A stretch of 64,000 nucleotides of DNA from Pelosinus fermentans JBW45 (GCF_000271665.2 NZ_CP010978.1:156501-220500); one strand, 5' to 3'; shown: positions 34,057 to 42,856, numbered from the stretch's first letter. The notes: generated by a model not told the origin, from the letters alone. Program-made: numbers and translations.

Positions 34057-35058
34057 TTACAAATCAAGATTGACGATGGTTCTGCCTTGAAGTTTTCCCT
34101 GCAGGATTAAGTCGATTTTTTTATCTAAGCCGTCTAATGATACTTCTTCGACATTTTGTTCCAGCTGAAGAGGTTTCCATTCATTTGCAAGTAAAGACCA
34201 GAGTTCCAAACGCAAGTCCATAGGGCACATTACGGAATCCACTCCATATAGAGTGATACCTCTTAAGATAAATGGATATACAGAAGTTAATAACTCAGGA
34301 GAGGCTACATTTCCGCAGCACGTTACACTGCCGCCATAGTTAGTGGATTTTAACGCAGTGGCTAACATATTTCCGCCAACGGTATCAATGACTCCAGCCC
34401 AATTTCCTTTTAAAAGGATTCTTCCTGATTGATCATTAAGCTCTTCTCTTAAGATGATATCTTTGGCGCCGATTTGTAATAACATCTCTTTAGCTTCTGC
34501 TTTACCAGTAGCTGCAATCACACTGTAGCCAAGCTTATGTAAGATGCTCACTGCAATACTGCCTACGCCGCCTGTTGCTCCCGTTACCAAGATATTACCT
34601 GCATCGGGTTTGATACCGCCATGTATCATCTTATAGACAGAAAGAGCAGCCGTAAAGCCGGCAGTGCCGTAGATCATACTTTCTCGTAATGAAAGATTCT
34701 CAGGTAACTTAACTATCCATTCTGCAGGTACTCTAATATACTGGCCGTAGCCGCCAGATGTATTCATGCCTAAATCATAACCAGTAACCAGGACTTCATC
34801 CCCAGTATGGAATTTTCCATTACTGCTTTTTACAATAATTCCTGCGGCGTCGATGCCTGGAGTATGAGGATATTTCCGTGTCACGCCCTTATTGCCAGAG
34901 GCAGATAAAGCATCCTTATAATTTAAAGAAGAATATTTCACTTGGATTAAAACTTCTCCCTCTGGAAGGGCAGTAAGCTCTCTATTGATAATTTCTCTTG
35001 AAAATGTAGCATCCGTATTTTCTGTTACTAACATGGCTTTAAAATGGGTTATAGACAT
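34057..35058 (-). CDS. YhdH/YhfP family NADPH-dependent quinone oxidoreductase/acryloyl-CoA reductase-like
   Basis: A 333-residue medium-chain reductase without zinc ligands. NAD(P)-binding motif VTGATGGVGSIAVSIL, the YSSLNYKDALSASGNKGVTR start and the PGIDAAGIIV segment fit YhdH/AcuI, which reduces acryloyl-CoA or quinone-like electrophiles. It is divergent from a MarR gene with interleaved promoters, so it is probably induced by an electrophile through that repressor. Confidence 0.9.
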   Translation of the reverse strand: MSITHFKAMLVTENTDATFSREIINRELTALPEGEVLIQVKYSSLNYKDALSASGNKGVTRKYPHTPGIDAAGIIVKSSNGKFHTGDEVLVTGYDLGMNTSGGYGQYIRVPAEWIVKLPENLSLRESMIYGTAGFTAALSVYKMIHGGIKPDAGNILVTGATGGVGSIAVSILHKLGYSVIAATGKAEAKEMLLQIGAKDIILREELNDQSGRILLKGNWAGVIDTVGGNMLATALKSTNYGGSVTCCGNVASPELLTSVYPFILRGITLYGVDSVMCPMDLRLELWSLLANEWKPLQLEQNVEEVSLDGLDKKIDLILQGKLQGRTIVNLDL

Positions 35059-35100
35059 GGATTCACTTTCCTTTCTTAATTGAATAAGTTTGTTAAAAAC

Positions 35101-35128
35101 ATTATAACAGATAATAGTTTTGTGTCAA
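35101..35128 (-). promoter_or_regulatory. Promoter of the YhdH-type gene
   Basis: On the minus strand: TTGACA (35128-35123), 16-bp spacer, TATAAT (35106-35101); both boxes are perfect. Confidence 0.8.
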
Positions 35129-35129
35129 A

Positions 35130-35208
35130 CTATATCGGTTTTTAAGAATATTTCATATTGACATGGGATTTTACGTAGTACTATAATTACAATGGTTATC
35201 CGATATAG
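35130..35208. promoter_or_regulatory. Paired inverted MarR-operator half sites
   Basis: CTATATCGG (35130-35138) and CCGATATAG (35200-35208) are perfect inverted 9-mers placed next to the two divergent promoters. They could be two monomer or half-dimer contacts for the MarR protein, perhaps with looping. Inferred from position only. Confidence 0.5.
35158..35187 (+). promoter_or_regulatory. Promoter of the marR gene at 35237
   Basis: TTGACA (35158-35163), 18-bp spacer, TATAAT (35182-35187). The predicted start (about 35194) is downstream of the first in-frame start codon at 35192, supporting translation from ATG 35237. Confidence 0.75.
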
Positions 35209-35236
35209 AATTACTACTTGTTATGAGGTTGTTATT

Positions 35237-35671
35237 ATGAAGGATAAATACATCGTCTACTTTATCAGTAGAACGAAAGATAAAATGTTACACTTTATTG
35301 AAAAGCAACTACAGAAAAATGAATTGGATGATTTGATTCCGTCTCATGGAAATATTCTTACCGCCCTTTATGAAAATCATGATAAGCTAACCATGAAGCA
35401 AATAGCCAAAACAATCGGCAAGGACAAATCAACGATAACACCATTAGTAAATAAACTAATGGATTTAGGCTATATCACAAGAGAAAAAAATCAAATGGAT
35501 AAGAGAGTTACGTATATCATGCTTACGGAGAAGGGCAAGCAAATGCAGGCAAAGTTCAGTGGGATCTCAAATGAGGTATATCGAACAGCCTATAAGGGAT
35601 TTTCCGTTGAAGAACAGAAAGTTTTTCTACGTTTATTAAAGAAATTAAATAATAATTTTGATTCGGTTTAG
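35237..35671 (+). CDS. MarR family transcriptional regulator
   Basis: A 144-residue winged-helix protein starting at ATG 35237 (GAGGT upstream). The HTH is MKQIAKTIGKDKSTITPLVNKLMDLGYI and the wing is REKNQMDKRVTYIMLTEKGKQ. It is divergent from the YhdH-type reductase, and both promoters plus a pair of inverted 9-bp words lie in the shared region. It probably represses both genes and is released by an electrophile or phenolic ligand. Confidence 0.87.
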   Translation: MKDKYIVYFISRTKDKMLHFIEKQLQKNELDDLIPSHGNILTALYENHDKLTMKQIAKTIGKDKSTITPLVNKLMDLGYITREKNQMDKRVTYIMLTEKGKQMQAKFSGISNEVYRTAYKGFSVEEQKVFLRLLKKLNNNFDSV

Positions 35672-35693
35672 TATTAACCGATTGGATAAAGAT

Positions 35694-35754
35694 AACTCCA
35701 GCAGAGTAAAGAAAAATTTGCTGGAGTTTATTTCAATTGCAATAAACTCCAGCA
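35694..35754. terminator. Three-arm shared terminator
   Basis: Arm 1 ACTCCAGCA, arm 2 TGCTGGAGTTTATT (35719-35732) and arm 3 AATAAACTCCAGCA (35741-35754). Arms 1+2 with TTTATTT terminate the plus-strand marR; arms 2+3 form a 14-bp stem that precedes AATTTTTC on the minus strand and can terminate the Fe-S gene. The two folds exclude each other. Confidence 0.7.
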
Positions 35755-35780
35755 GTGAGGGGGTACTTTATATTGTTAAC

Positions 35781-36470
35781 TTAGTGTTGTGTACTGATAA
35801 TACTGCCATCAACCCCGATGATTACAAAGTCAAAGGGAATGGACTTGCCGCTGTTTTCTAATGCTTCCCGGGCAGCATTTACCAAACCGCTGCAGCAAGG
35901 CTTTTCCATCCGCAATACGGTGATGCTGCTGATGGTATTGGATTGGAAGATTTCTTTGAGCTTGTCGGCATAATTGCCGTCATCCAGCTTTGGACAGCCA
36001 ATTAGGGTAATTTTATCACGCATAAAATTGTGATGAATGTTAGCATAGGCATATGCGGTACAATCTGCGGCAATCAAAACATGAGCATTGTCAAAATAAC
36101 TGGCAGTAATAGGAATGAGTTTGATCTGACAAGGCCATTGTTGTAATTGGGATTGTGGCACGATTGTTTGCTCTGGCAGTTGGCTGCCAGCCATTTTTCT
36201 TTCAATTCGGTTGGAACGGCTTCCAGGACATTGAAATGCTGTATTTGCCGGAGCACTGGCAGGGGCAGCTGTAACAGGCTGTTCTTCCAGGGTAATCGCA
36301 CCATTCGGGCATACTGGCAAGCAGATTCCCAGACCGTCGCATTGGGAGGCTGAAATCAATTTGGCTTTACCATTGACTAATTGCAAAGCACCTTCATGAC
36401 AGGTTTCGGTGCAAATTCCACATCCGGTGCATTTTTCTTCATCGATTTTACTAACTTTTCGAACTTGCAT
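35781..36470 (-). CDS. Ferredoxin-like [4Fe-4S] protein with Cys-rich C-terminal domain
   Basis: A 229-residue protein. The N-terminus has a complete cluster motif CTGCGICTETCHEGA and a second one, CDGLGICLPVCPNGAI, in which the middle Cys is Leu. A Pro/Ala linker (about 80-95) follows. The C-terminal 130 residues carry more Cys pairs (ADCTAYAYA, IGCPKLDDGNYADKL, KPCCSGLVNAA), suggesting another metal or thiol site. It is divergent from a Crp/Fnr regulator, often seen with this family. Electron partner unknown. Confidence 0.82.
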   Translation of the reverse strand: MQVRKVSKIDEEKCTGCGICTETCHEGALQLVNGKAKLISASQCDGLGICLPVCPNGAITLEEQPVTAAPASAPANTAFQCPGSRSNRIERKMAGSQLPEQTIVPQSQLQQWPCQIKLIPITASYFDNAHVLIAADCTAYAYANIHHNFMRDKITLIGCPKLDDGNYADKLKEIFQSNTISSITVLRMEKPCCSGLVNAAREALENSGKSIPFDFVIIGVDGSIISTQH

Positions 36471-36496
36471 CGTATATTCCTCCTAAGGGATATTTA

Positions 36497-36556
36497 TTGA
36501 ATTCTTATACCTAACTGTAATACAATATAAGTGAAAAATCGGTAGCTATGGCTACC
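36497..36556 (+). promoter_or_regulatory. Promoter and palindromic operator of the Crp/Fnr gene
   Basis: TTGAAT (36497-36502), 18-bp spacer, TACAAT (36521-36526). Just after the start point is GGTAGC-TATG-GCTACC (36541-36556), a perfect palindrome with the 5-N4-5 spacing typical of Crp/Fnr sites (GTAGC-N4-GCTAC). Placement downstream of the start suggests autorepression. Confidence 0.6.
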
Positions 36557-36576
36557 TAAAGTGAGGTGAGGATCAT

Positions 36577-37269
36577 TTGGATGCAAATGTAGTAAAAATT
36601 CTGGTTTCATCGCCTATTTTTCGTGATATTTCACCGAGTCAACTAGATATCATGTTAGATTGTCTAAATCCTAAAATCAATACTTACAGTAAAAATAGTT
36701 ATATTGCCGTCGAGGGTGAGCCCTACACTGGTTTGGGCATCTTGTTATCAGGGGAGGCAGCAATCATAAAGGAAAGTGCATCAGGCAGCCGTGTTATCAT
36801 GACGGTGATTGGTCCAGGAGACTTGTTTGGAGAAATGATCGCTTTCTCACCAAGAAAACATTGGCCGGCATCGGTTTTTGCGCAAGGTACATGCTCGGTG
36901 ATGTTTTTGCCCCCTGAGAAAATAATCGGTGAATGCACTCAGGTTTGTGGAGGCTATAAGCAACTGATTAAAAACATGCTGGTGCTTTTATCAACTAAGG
37001 CACTAATGCTGAATCAAAGAGTGGAATATTTGGCGATAAGAGGCATGCGGGAGAAAATAAGTATTTATCTTCTTGAGCAATATAAGATCAATCAAAAAAA
37101 TACCTTTGTTTTGCCCTTAAAACGCAATGAATTAGCTGATTTTCTCAGCGTTTCCCGCACGGCACTTTCCCGGGAGTTAGGCCGCATGCGTGATGAGGGC
37201 ATCATCGAATTTTATCGGACGTCAGTTAAGATTAATAATCTTGCCATGCTAAGAAGAGGAGCTGAGTGA
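36577..37269 (+). CDS. Crp/Fnr family transcriptional regulator
   Basis: A 230-residue regulator with a TTG start behind GAGGTGAGG. The N-terminal effector domain (about 15-130) has the GLGILLSGEAAIIKESASGSR and GPGDLFGEMIAF turns, and the C-terminal HTH reads LADFLSVSRTALSRELGRMRDEGII. The four-Cys N-terminal cluster motif of Fnr is absent. It is divergent from a [4Fe-4S] protein and may control it; a perfect palindrome lies between. Clostridial HcpR-like NO/redox regulators are one possible relation. Confidence 0.85.
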   Translation: MDANVVKILVSSPIFRDISPSQLDIMLDCLNPKINTYSKNSYIAVEGEPYTGLGILLSGEAAIIKESASGSRVIMTVIGPGDLFGEMIAFSPRKHWPASVFAQGTCSVMFLPPEKIIGECTQVCGGYKQLIKNMLVLLSTKALMLNQRVEYLAIRGMREKISIYLLEQYKINQKNTFVLPLKRNELADFLSVSRTALSRELGRMRDEGIIEFYRTSVKINNLAMLRRGAE

Positions 37270-37399
37270 GCCCAGCGTATTTGGATTTTGAAATAGAAAT
37301 CTTTTGGCGGATGAAGTGGCGTTGCAGGAATATTCCTTCTAATGGAAAAGTACAAGCGAAAGATGGTATAGCTTAATTTAAAATGAGGAGAGAGATATC

Positions 37400-37696
37400 A
37401 TGGTAATTGTAATTGCAAGACAAACGCTGAAATTCGGAAAAAAGGTTGAACTATTTGCTCTGGCAAAAGACGTGATTGCAGCCACCCGGAAAGAAGAGAA
37501 ATGTATAAGTTATGAGCTGCTGGATGATCCATATGACGACAATCGCTGCGCTTTTGTAGAAAGATGGGTAGACAAAGAGGCTCTCGTAGAACATCTTAAA
37601 ACACCTCATCTTAATGAATGGCGGCAAAAATCAGCCAATCTGTTGGCTGAAAAAACGACAATTGAGCTTTATCAGTCTGATGAAATAAGCTTCTGA
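37400..37696 (+). CDS. ABM-domain (quinol monooxygenase-like) protein
   Basis: A 98-residue ferredoxin-like-fold protein. VIVIARQTLKFGKKVELFALAK, CISYELLDDPYDDNRCAFVERW and LVEHLKTPHLNEWRQ follow the YgiN/ABM pattern: a small dimeric enzyme acting on quinols or reactive carbonyls. GAGGAGAG precedes the ATG. A second member of this superfamily is at 5490-5795, but the sequences differ and this one does not show the LsrG signature. Confidence 0.8.
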   Translation: MVIVIARQTLKFGKKVELFALAKDVIAATRKEEKCISYELLDDPYDDNRCAFVERWVDKEALVEHLKTPHLNEWRQKSANLLAEKTTIELYQSDEISF

Positions 37697-37775
37697 CAGA
37701 GAGTATGCCATGTTTCAAAAGTAGATAGTTATTCTAAAATTATATAAAGCTTTTTAAGGAAAAGGTTGAAACACA

Positions 37776-37900
37776 CCAGAACACAAAGATGTACAAAGAA
37801 CACAGAGACGTGTTTATTTTACATCTTTGTGTTCTTTGTGGTTCCTTCGATTCGTTTATCTGCTTAAATATGACGTGGCGAGGTGTTTCTTATTTTCAAT
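37776..37900. repeat. Dispersed hairpin repeat variant, copy 7
   Basis: AGAACACAAAGATGTACAAA and GAACACAGAGACG on the left; ACATCTTTGTGTTCTTTGTG and GTTCC on the right. The arms mix ACAAAG and ACAGAG words. A weak tail (TGACGTGGCGAGGTGTTTCTTA) follows. Confidence 0.65.
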
Positions 37901-37919
37901 AGACATAGCTGCAATGCAG

Positions 37920-38678
37920 CTATGATGATTTACGGTGATTGCGAAACTCTAAGGGGGTATAATTCATAAACTTTTTAAACATTACATTATAGTAGTTTTG
38001 ATTATTGAATCCCACAGAAAGAGCGATATCCAAGACAGATAAATTTTCCTTCAATAGCAGTTCCTTGCTTTTTTCAATACGGATTTCATTTAGGTACTGA
38101 GAAAAATTTTTCCCTGTCTCCTTTTTAAATAAGCTGCAAAGATAATATTTGCTGATATTCAGGTGTGCTGCAATATCCGATAGTGTGATTGTTTCATGGT
38201 AACGTGCATTCAGGTAATCAATGGATTTTTTGATATAGGCACTATAGGGCATGTCATTAAATTTTTTGATTTTTTGCTTTAGAAACGCACTATCTGCTGC
38301 TATGGTGCCCAGCAATGTGATTAAGTAAGGTATACAATAGGTTGGCTTGTATACGATGTCGGAGAGATTGACAGCTTCCAAAGTGGTGTAAGGACCTAGG
38401 ATGTGAAAGCCCCAATTGATGTTTTTGCTGCAAACCCAGCAAGCGGTGAAAGAAATAGATTCCAAGCAGGGGATCGTAATGATGCAATTCTCGGTCCTTG
38501 TGACAAGTTCCTGGCGTACTTGCTCAAAAATGTTATGGTGTTCAAAAAAATCTTCCATATCTCGGTTATAGCCAGAGGAATGAATGAGATTTCCGTTGAA
38601 ATCAAAGGTTCGGATGGGAAGGTGAGTACACAAAAAGAATTTTGTATCGATTTGACGGATATGTTCTTGAACCGACAT
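37920..38678 (-). CDS. AraC family transcriptional regulator
   Basis: A 252-residue protein from ATG 38678 with GGAGG eight bases upstream; the frame is open further 5'. The N-terminal domain (1-150) resembles a PocR-like ligand sensor with several Cys. The C-terminal 100 residues hold two HTHs (ITLSDIAAHLNISKYYLCSLFKKETG and LSVLDIALSVGFNNQNYYNVMFKK). It is divergent from a siderophore ABC operon, with a Fur-like box in the shared region, so it probably activates iron uptake when its siderophore is present. Confidence 0.87.
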   Translation of the reverse strand: MSVQEHIRQIDTKFFLCTHLPIRTFDFNGNLIHSSGYNRDMEDFFEHHNIFEQVRQELVTRTENCIITIPCLESISFTACWVCSKNINWGFHILGPYTTLEAVNLSDIVYKPTYCIPYLITLLGTIAADSAFLKQKIKKFNDMPYSAYIKKSIDYLNARYHETITLSDIAAHLNISKYYLCSLFKKETGKNFSQYLNEIRIEKSKELLLKENLSVLDIALSVGFNNQNYYNVMFKKFMNYTPLEFRNHRKSS

Positions 38679-38746
38679 GCAGTATACCTCCAAAACATCA
38701 GATAGGATTCTTAATTTTGACGTTATAATTGTGCAGATATATAACG

Positions 38747-38761
38747 TGATAACCGTTATCA
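38747..38761. promoter_or_regulatory. Fur-like box (7-1-7)
   Basis: TGATAAC-C-GTTATCA is a perfect 7-1-7 inverted repeat, the arrangement of Gram-positive Fur boxes (TGATAAT-N-ATTATCA). It lies 69 bp upstream of the araC start and 246 bp before the substrate-binding protein gene. The rest of 38679-39006 shows no other clear element. Confidence 0.7.
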
Positions 38762-39006
38762 ATTATTGATTTTATTTATTGTATTCTTCTTTGCTTTGCT
38801 TGTCAATGAGTCTTGGTGAGTGTGCCTCGCATTCTGCAAGACATTTATTTTCTAAAAATCACAATATTATTATAAAAATCGTAATATCCTTCTAAGAAAT
38901 TCGTAAGAGAAATGCTATCTTTAATTGAGAAATAAAATCAGTGTAATTTCATGAAAGGAACGGATGTACGTTACTTTCATACTGAGATAAAGTAAGGAGT
39001 AATAGC

Positions 39007-39981
39007 ATGACAAGAAAATTATGGATTTTGGGATTGGCGGTTGTAATCGCTGGCGGTCTCATTACTGGTATTTATGTCAATAAGACGGTGTTATACCAAG
39101 CCGATCAGAGTGTGCCAGTTTCAGCAAAGGGTCAAGTAGGGAGAAAAAGTCATTCTTATCTTGGGAAAGAATATATCTTGCCTGATAAGATTGACAAAAT
39201 TGTAGTTACTGGTGCGCTGGAAGCATTAGAGGATCTGTTAGTTTTGGGGGTGAAGCCCGTTGGTGTTATGACGATTGGCGGGACGTTTCCTACCCTGTTT
39301 GCAGACATTACGAAAGATGCGAAACCCATCGGAGAACGGATGCAGCCTAGCTTTGAAGCGATTTTGAAAATAAGACCAGATGTCATTTTGAGCAGTGACA
39401 AATTCCCTGCATCTACGGCAGAGCAATTGAAAAAAATTGCTCCGACCATCCCCATATCCCATTTTCCCATTGACGGGAAAGCCAATCTCCTCTTTCTTGG
39501 CGAATTGACTGGTAAGCAAGAACAGGCAAAAGAAGTGCTGCGAAAGTATGAGCAGGATGCGGCAGCTGCCAAAGTTCGCTTGCCGGAAGGGGTGAAGGAC
39601 AAAAAAGTGATAGCAGTACGAATTCGTGCGGGTAATATTGGTGTTTATCCAGCGAATGTATTTTTAAATGAAATACTGTATGGCGAATTAGGTTTGTCTG
39701 TCCCAGAGGAAATCAAAGCTGTTAAAGCACAGGAAGTCATTTCTTTGGAGAAGTTCAGCGAAATGGACCCGGATTATATCTTTCTACAATATGCGGTGCT
39801 TGAAAGTCCGGCACAGCCTAACGTATTGAAAGACTTGCAGCAGAATCCGATTTGGCGGAGTATGAAAGCAGTAAAAAATAATAATGTGTTTATCAATGTA
39901 GTTGACCCTTTGGTGCAAGGGGTAGCAATCGGTGGAAAAATTCAGTTTCTAAATGCTGCTATAGAAAAATTATCACAATAA
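39007..39981 (+). CDS. Iron-siderophore ABC transporter substrate-binding protein (FecB/FhuD-like)
   Basis: A 324-residue class III binding protein. An N-terminal hydrophobic segment (about 4-25) lacks a lipobox Cys, so it is membrane-anchored or released. Fold markers are KIVVTGALEALEDLLVLGVKPVGV, LKIRPDVILSSDKF and the final AIEKLSQ helix. It binds an Fe(III)-siderophore outside the inner membrane and starts a five-gene iron island with tight spacing. Expression is probably set by the Fur-like box and the AraC protein. Confidence 0.88.
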   Translation: MTRKLWILGLAVVIAGGLITGIYVNKTVLYQADQSVPVSAKGQVGRKSHSYLGKEYILPDKIDKIVVTGALEALEDLLVLGVKPVGVMTIGGTFPTLFADITKDAKPIGERMQPSFEAILKIRPDVILSSDKFPASTAEQLKKIAPTIPISHFPIDGKANLLFLGELTGKQEQAKEVLRKYEQDAAAAKVRLPEGVKDKKVIAVRIRAGNIGVYPANVFLNEILYGELGLSVPEEIKAVKAQEVISLEKFSEMDPDYIFLQYAVLESPAQPNVLKDLQQNPIWRSMKAVKNNNVFINVVDPLVQGVAIGGKIQFLNAAIEKLSQ

Positions 39982-40004
39982 ACGGTACAAAGTGAGTGGA
40001 ACCA

Positions 40005-41012
40005 ATGTATGTAAAACGTTATTTTCCCTATATGATTTTGCTGGCAGCTCCAGCGTTGATCCTTCTGATGGCGGCTTTATCTATACTCTATGGTGCAAAA
40101 GAGATTGATATGATGACGATACGAAATGCCATATTTCAATTCGATCCCACCAATGTGGATCACCAGATTATTATGAGTTCCCGTCTGCCCAGAGCGATGG
40201 GAACTATGCTGATTGGCTGTGCTCTTGCGGTATCTGGGGCGCTGATGCAGGGAATTACCAGAAATTATCTGGCTTCTCCCGGAATTATGGGTATCAGTGA
40301 TGGTTCAATTTTAGCTGTTACCTTGAGTATGATTTTGCTGCCCGAAGCCTCTGATTTGCAGCGGATCATATTTTCCTTTGCCGGATCTGCTCTTGGGGCG
40401 GGGGTTGTCTTTGGTTTGGGATCCATATTGCCCAATGGATTATCGCCAGTCAGGCTGGCTATCTTAGGGACGATTATTGGAACCTTTCTAAGCAGCTTTG
40501 CTTCTGCGTTAGCAATCTATTTTCAAATCTCTCAGGATATTGGCTTTTGGTATCATGCCCGTCTGCATCAATTGCAGCCGGAGCAAGTAGGATTAGCAAT
40601 TCCCTTTGTAGTAGTCGGAATGCTTGCGGCTCTTCGAATTGCCAGATCTGTCACCGTACTTTCCCTGGGAGAAGAAGTAGCGGTCAGTTTGGGGCAGCGG
40701 ACTACTGTCGTTAAAGTCTTGGCTGCAGCTGCTGTCATGCTCTTGACGGGGAGTGCTGTGGCCTTAGCTGGCAAAATTGCTTTCGTAGGTCTGATTATTC
40801 CCCATATCGTCCGCTTCCTTGTAGGTGCTGATTATAAATGGGTCATACCTTGTTCAGGGGTACTAGGGGCCATATTTTTGGCTTTATCTGATATAGTAAG
40901 CCGCTTTCTCAACTATCCCTTCGAGACTCCAGTTGGAGTCATTACCTCTCTGATTGGCGTGCCTTTTTTTCTTTATTTAGCGAGGAAAAAGGGGGGCAAT
41001 AAGTATGCTTAA
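40005..41012 (+). CDS. Iron-siderophore ABC permease, FecCD family (subunit 1)
   Basis: About 335 residues with nine to ten spans. FecCD landmarks: SSRLPRAMGTMLIGCALAVSGALMQG, then ASPGIMGISDGS and GKIAFVGLIIPHIVRFLVG, the ATPase-contact stretch. ATG 40005 is favoured; a GTG three codons earlier is possible. The stop overlaps the next permease start by 8 bp. Confidence 0.92.
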   Translation: MYVKRYFPYMILLAAPALILLMAALSILYGAKEIDMMTIRNAIFQFDPTNVDHQIIMSSRLPRAMGTMLIGCALAVSGALMQGITRNYLASPGIMGISDGSILAVTLSMILLPEASDLQRIIFSFAGSALGAGVVFGLGSILPNGLSPVRLAILGTIIGTFLSSFASALAIYFQISQDIGFWYHARLHQLQPEQVGLAIPFVVVGMLAALRIARSVTVLSLGEEVAVSLGQRTTVVKVLAAAAVMLLTGSAVALAGKIAFVGLIIPHIVRFLVGADYKWVIPCSGVLGAIFLALSDIVSRFLNYPFETPVGVITSLIGVPFFLYLARKKGGNKYA

Positions 41013-42024
41013 ATACAGTCAGGAACGTTTTGTGGGCATCATGCTTACTGCTCTAGGGCTAATTGTGGCTGCTATGTATATAAGCCTTAGTTATGGAGTC
41101 TTTGATCTTACTTTTGCTGAGGTCGTTAAGACACTATTCAGTCAGGGAAACGGAGAATATGATGTGCTGATTTATCAATTTCGACTGCCCAGGATCGTGA
41201 TTGCCGGGTTGGTAGGGACGGGTCTGGGGGTCGCCGGAGCTGTATTACAAGGTGTTTCCCGAAATGGGCTGGCTGATCCTGGCATCTTAGGCATCAATGC
41301 TGGAGCGGGTCTTGCCATTGTTGTATTTATGTTCTTTTATCAGGGAAAACTTGCTGGATCGGATTGGTTTTCGATACTGGCTATGCCCTTTTTTGGTTTA
41401 ATTGGAGGATTAGCTGCTTCCATTTTTGTATATCTTCTTTCGTGGAAAAATGGGAGGCTGGATTCTCAACGCTTTTTGTTAACGGGAATTGCCCTTGGTT
41501 CTGGTTTTGCGGCACTTTCATTGTATATTACATTAAAAATGGATCCTACGGATTTTCATACAGCGACAGTTTGGAGCGTCGGCAGTCTGTTTCATGCCAA
41601 TTGGCAATATAGCATCTCCATATTGCCTTGGTTCTTATTTTTACTGCCTATCATTTTCTGGAAAGCCCATATTCTTGATTTGTTTCAACTAGAGGAAAGC
41701 AGCGTCAAAAGCCTGGGTGTTTCTGTAGGAAGAGAGCAGGTTATTTTATTGCTTTGCAGTACTGGGCTGGTTAGTGCCTGTGTTTCTGTGTCCGGGAGCA
41801 TCGGGTTTGTAGGATTAATTGTTCCTCATTTAGCCAAATCCCTGACGGGTATTCGCCATCAGCAAATGATCCCTCTATGTGCAATGTTAGGCATGCTTCT
41901 TGTGATCGTGGCAGATTTCATCGCCAAAAACATCTTTGCACCGGCAGAAGTCGCTACAGGAACAATCATATCCCTGATTGGAGTACCTTATTTTATTTAT
42001 TTGTTATTTAGAAGTAAAGCCTAA
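41005..42024 (+). CDS. Iron-siderophore ABC permease, FecCD family (subunit 2)
   Basis: A 339-residue membrane protein paralogous to the preceding gene: QFRLPRIVIAGLVGTGLGVA, ADPGILGINAGAGLAIV and GSIGFVGLIVPHLAKSLTG. The two subunits form a heterodimeric channel. It overlaps its upstream neighbour by 8 bp, implying coupled translation. Confidence 0.92.
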   Translation: MLKYSQERFVGIMLTALGLIVAAMYISLSYGVFDLTFAEVVKTLFSQGNGEYDVLIYQFRLPRIVIAGLVGTGLGVAGAVLQGVSRNGLADPGILGINAGAGLAIVVFMFFYQGKLAGSDWFSILAMPFFGLIGGLAASIFVYLLSWKNGRLDSQRFLLTGIALGSGFAALSLYITLKMDPTDFHTATVWSVGSLFHANWQYSISILPWFLFLLPIIFWKAHILDLFQLEESSVKSLGVSVGREQVILLLCSTGLVSACVSVSGSIGFVGLIVPHLAKSLTGIRHQQMIPLCAMLGMLLVIVADFIAKNIFAPAEVATGTIISLIGVPYFIYLLFRSKA

Positions 42025-42034
42025 GAGGATGTGT

Positions 42035-42856
42035 ATGGATATGAGTATACTTAGAACAGAAAAACTGCAGGCGGGCTATGAGCAGCATACGGTTTTCCAG
42101 GATCTTGAGTTTGCTGTGAAAGAAGGGAAAATCACCACGATTATTGGTCCAAATGGTTGTGGTAAATCAACACTATTGAAAACCATGGGACGGATTCTTA
42201 AACAAAAGGCAGGAACCGTCTTTTTATATAACCAGGATCTAAGAAGCCTTGCTACCCGGGAAATCGCTAAAAGACTCACACTTCTTCCCCAAAATCCAGT
42301 GGGACCTAATGAATTGACAGTAGAAGAATTGGTTACATACGGGCGGTTCCCCCATCTCAATCAAGGACAAAAAAGTTCAATAGCTGATCAAAAGGCCATT
42401 GAATGGGCTATGGATATTACCAAAACGATTTCTTTTCGGCATCGGGAGCTGGGCAGTTTGTCAGGAGGAGAACGGCAAAAGGTATGGCTGGCGATGGCAT
42501 TGGCACAAGAAACCGCAATTCTTCTATTGGATGAACCGACTACCTATTTGGATATGGTGCATCAATTAGAAGTGCTGAAGATTGTGCAGCAGTTAAATCG
42601 TCAGAGGCAGTGCACCATTGTTATGGTGCTGCATGATATTAACCGCGCAGCCCGTTTTTCTCACGAGATTGTTGCTATGAAGGAGGGGCATATCGTTGCA
42701 TTGGGCAGTCCTCAGGAAATGATCACGCCAGAAGTATTAAAACAAGTTTTTTGTATCGATGCCAGGGTGATGCTTGATCCTCGGGATGGAGTACCTGTTT
42801 GTTTTAGTTACGACAATCTGCAGACAGAGAAAGAAACAATAGGAGGAGAGGCATGA
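42035..42856 (+). CDS. Iron-siderophore ABC ATP-binding protein (FecE/FhuC-like)
   Basis: A 273-residue ATPase. Walker A GPNGCGKST, signature LSGGERQKVWLAMALAQ, Walker B ILLLDEPTTYLD and switch VLHDINRAARFS. Start 42035 has AGAGGA six bases before and follows the permease stop by 10 bp; an upstream in-frame start at 41978 lies inside the permease and is rejected. It ends with an ATGA overlap with the esterase gene. Confidence 0.93.
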   Translation: MDMSILRTEKLQAGYEQHTVFQDLEFAVKEGKITTIIGPNGCGKSTLLKTMGRILKQKAGTVFLYNQDLRSLATREIAKRLTLLPQNPVGPNELTVEELVTYGRFPHLNQGQKSSIADQKAIEWAMDITKTISFRHRELGSLSGGERQKVWLAMALAQETAILLLDEPTTYLDMVHQLEVLKIVQQLNRQRQCTIVMVLHDINRAARFSHEIVAMKEGHIVALGSPQEMITPEVLKQVFCIDARVMLDPRDGVPVCFSYDNLQTEKETIGGEA

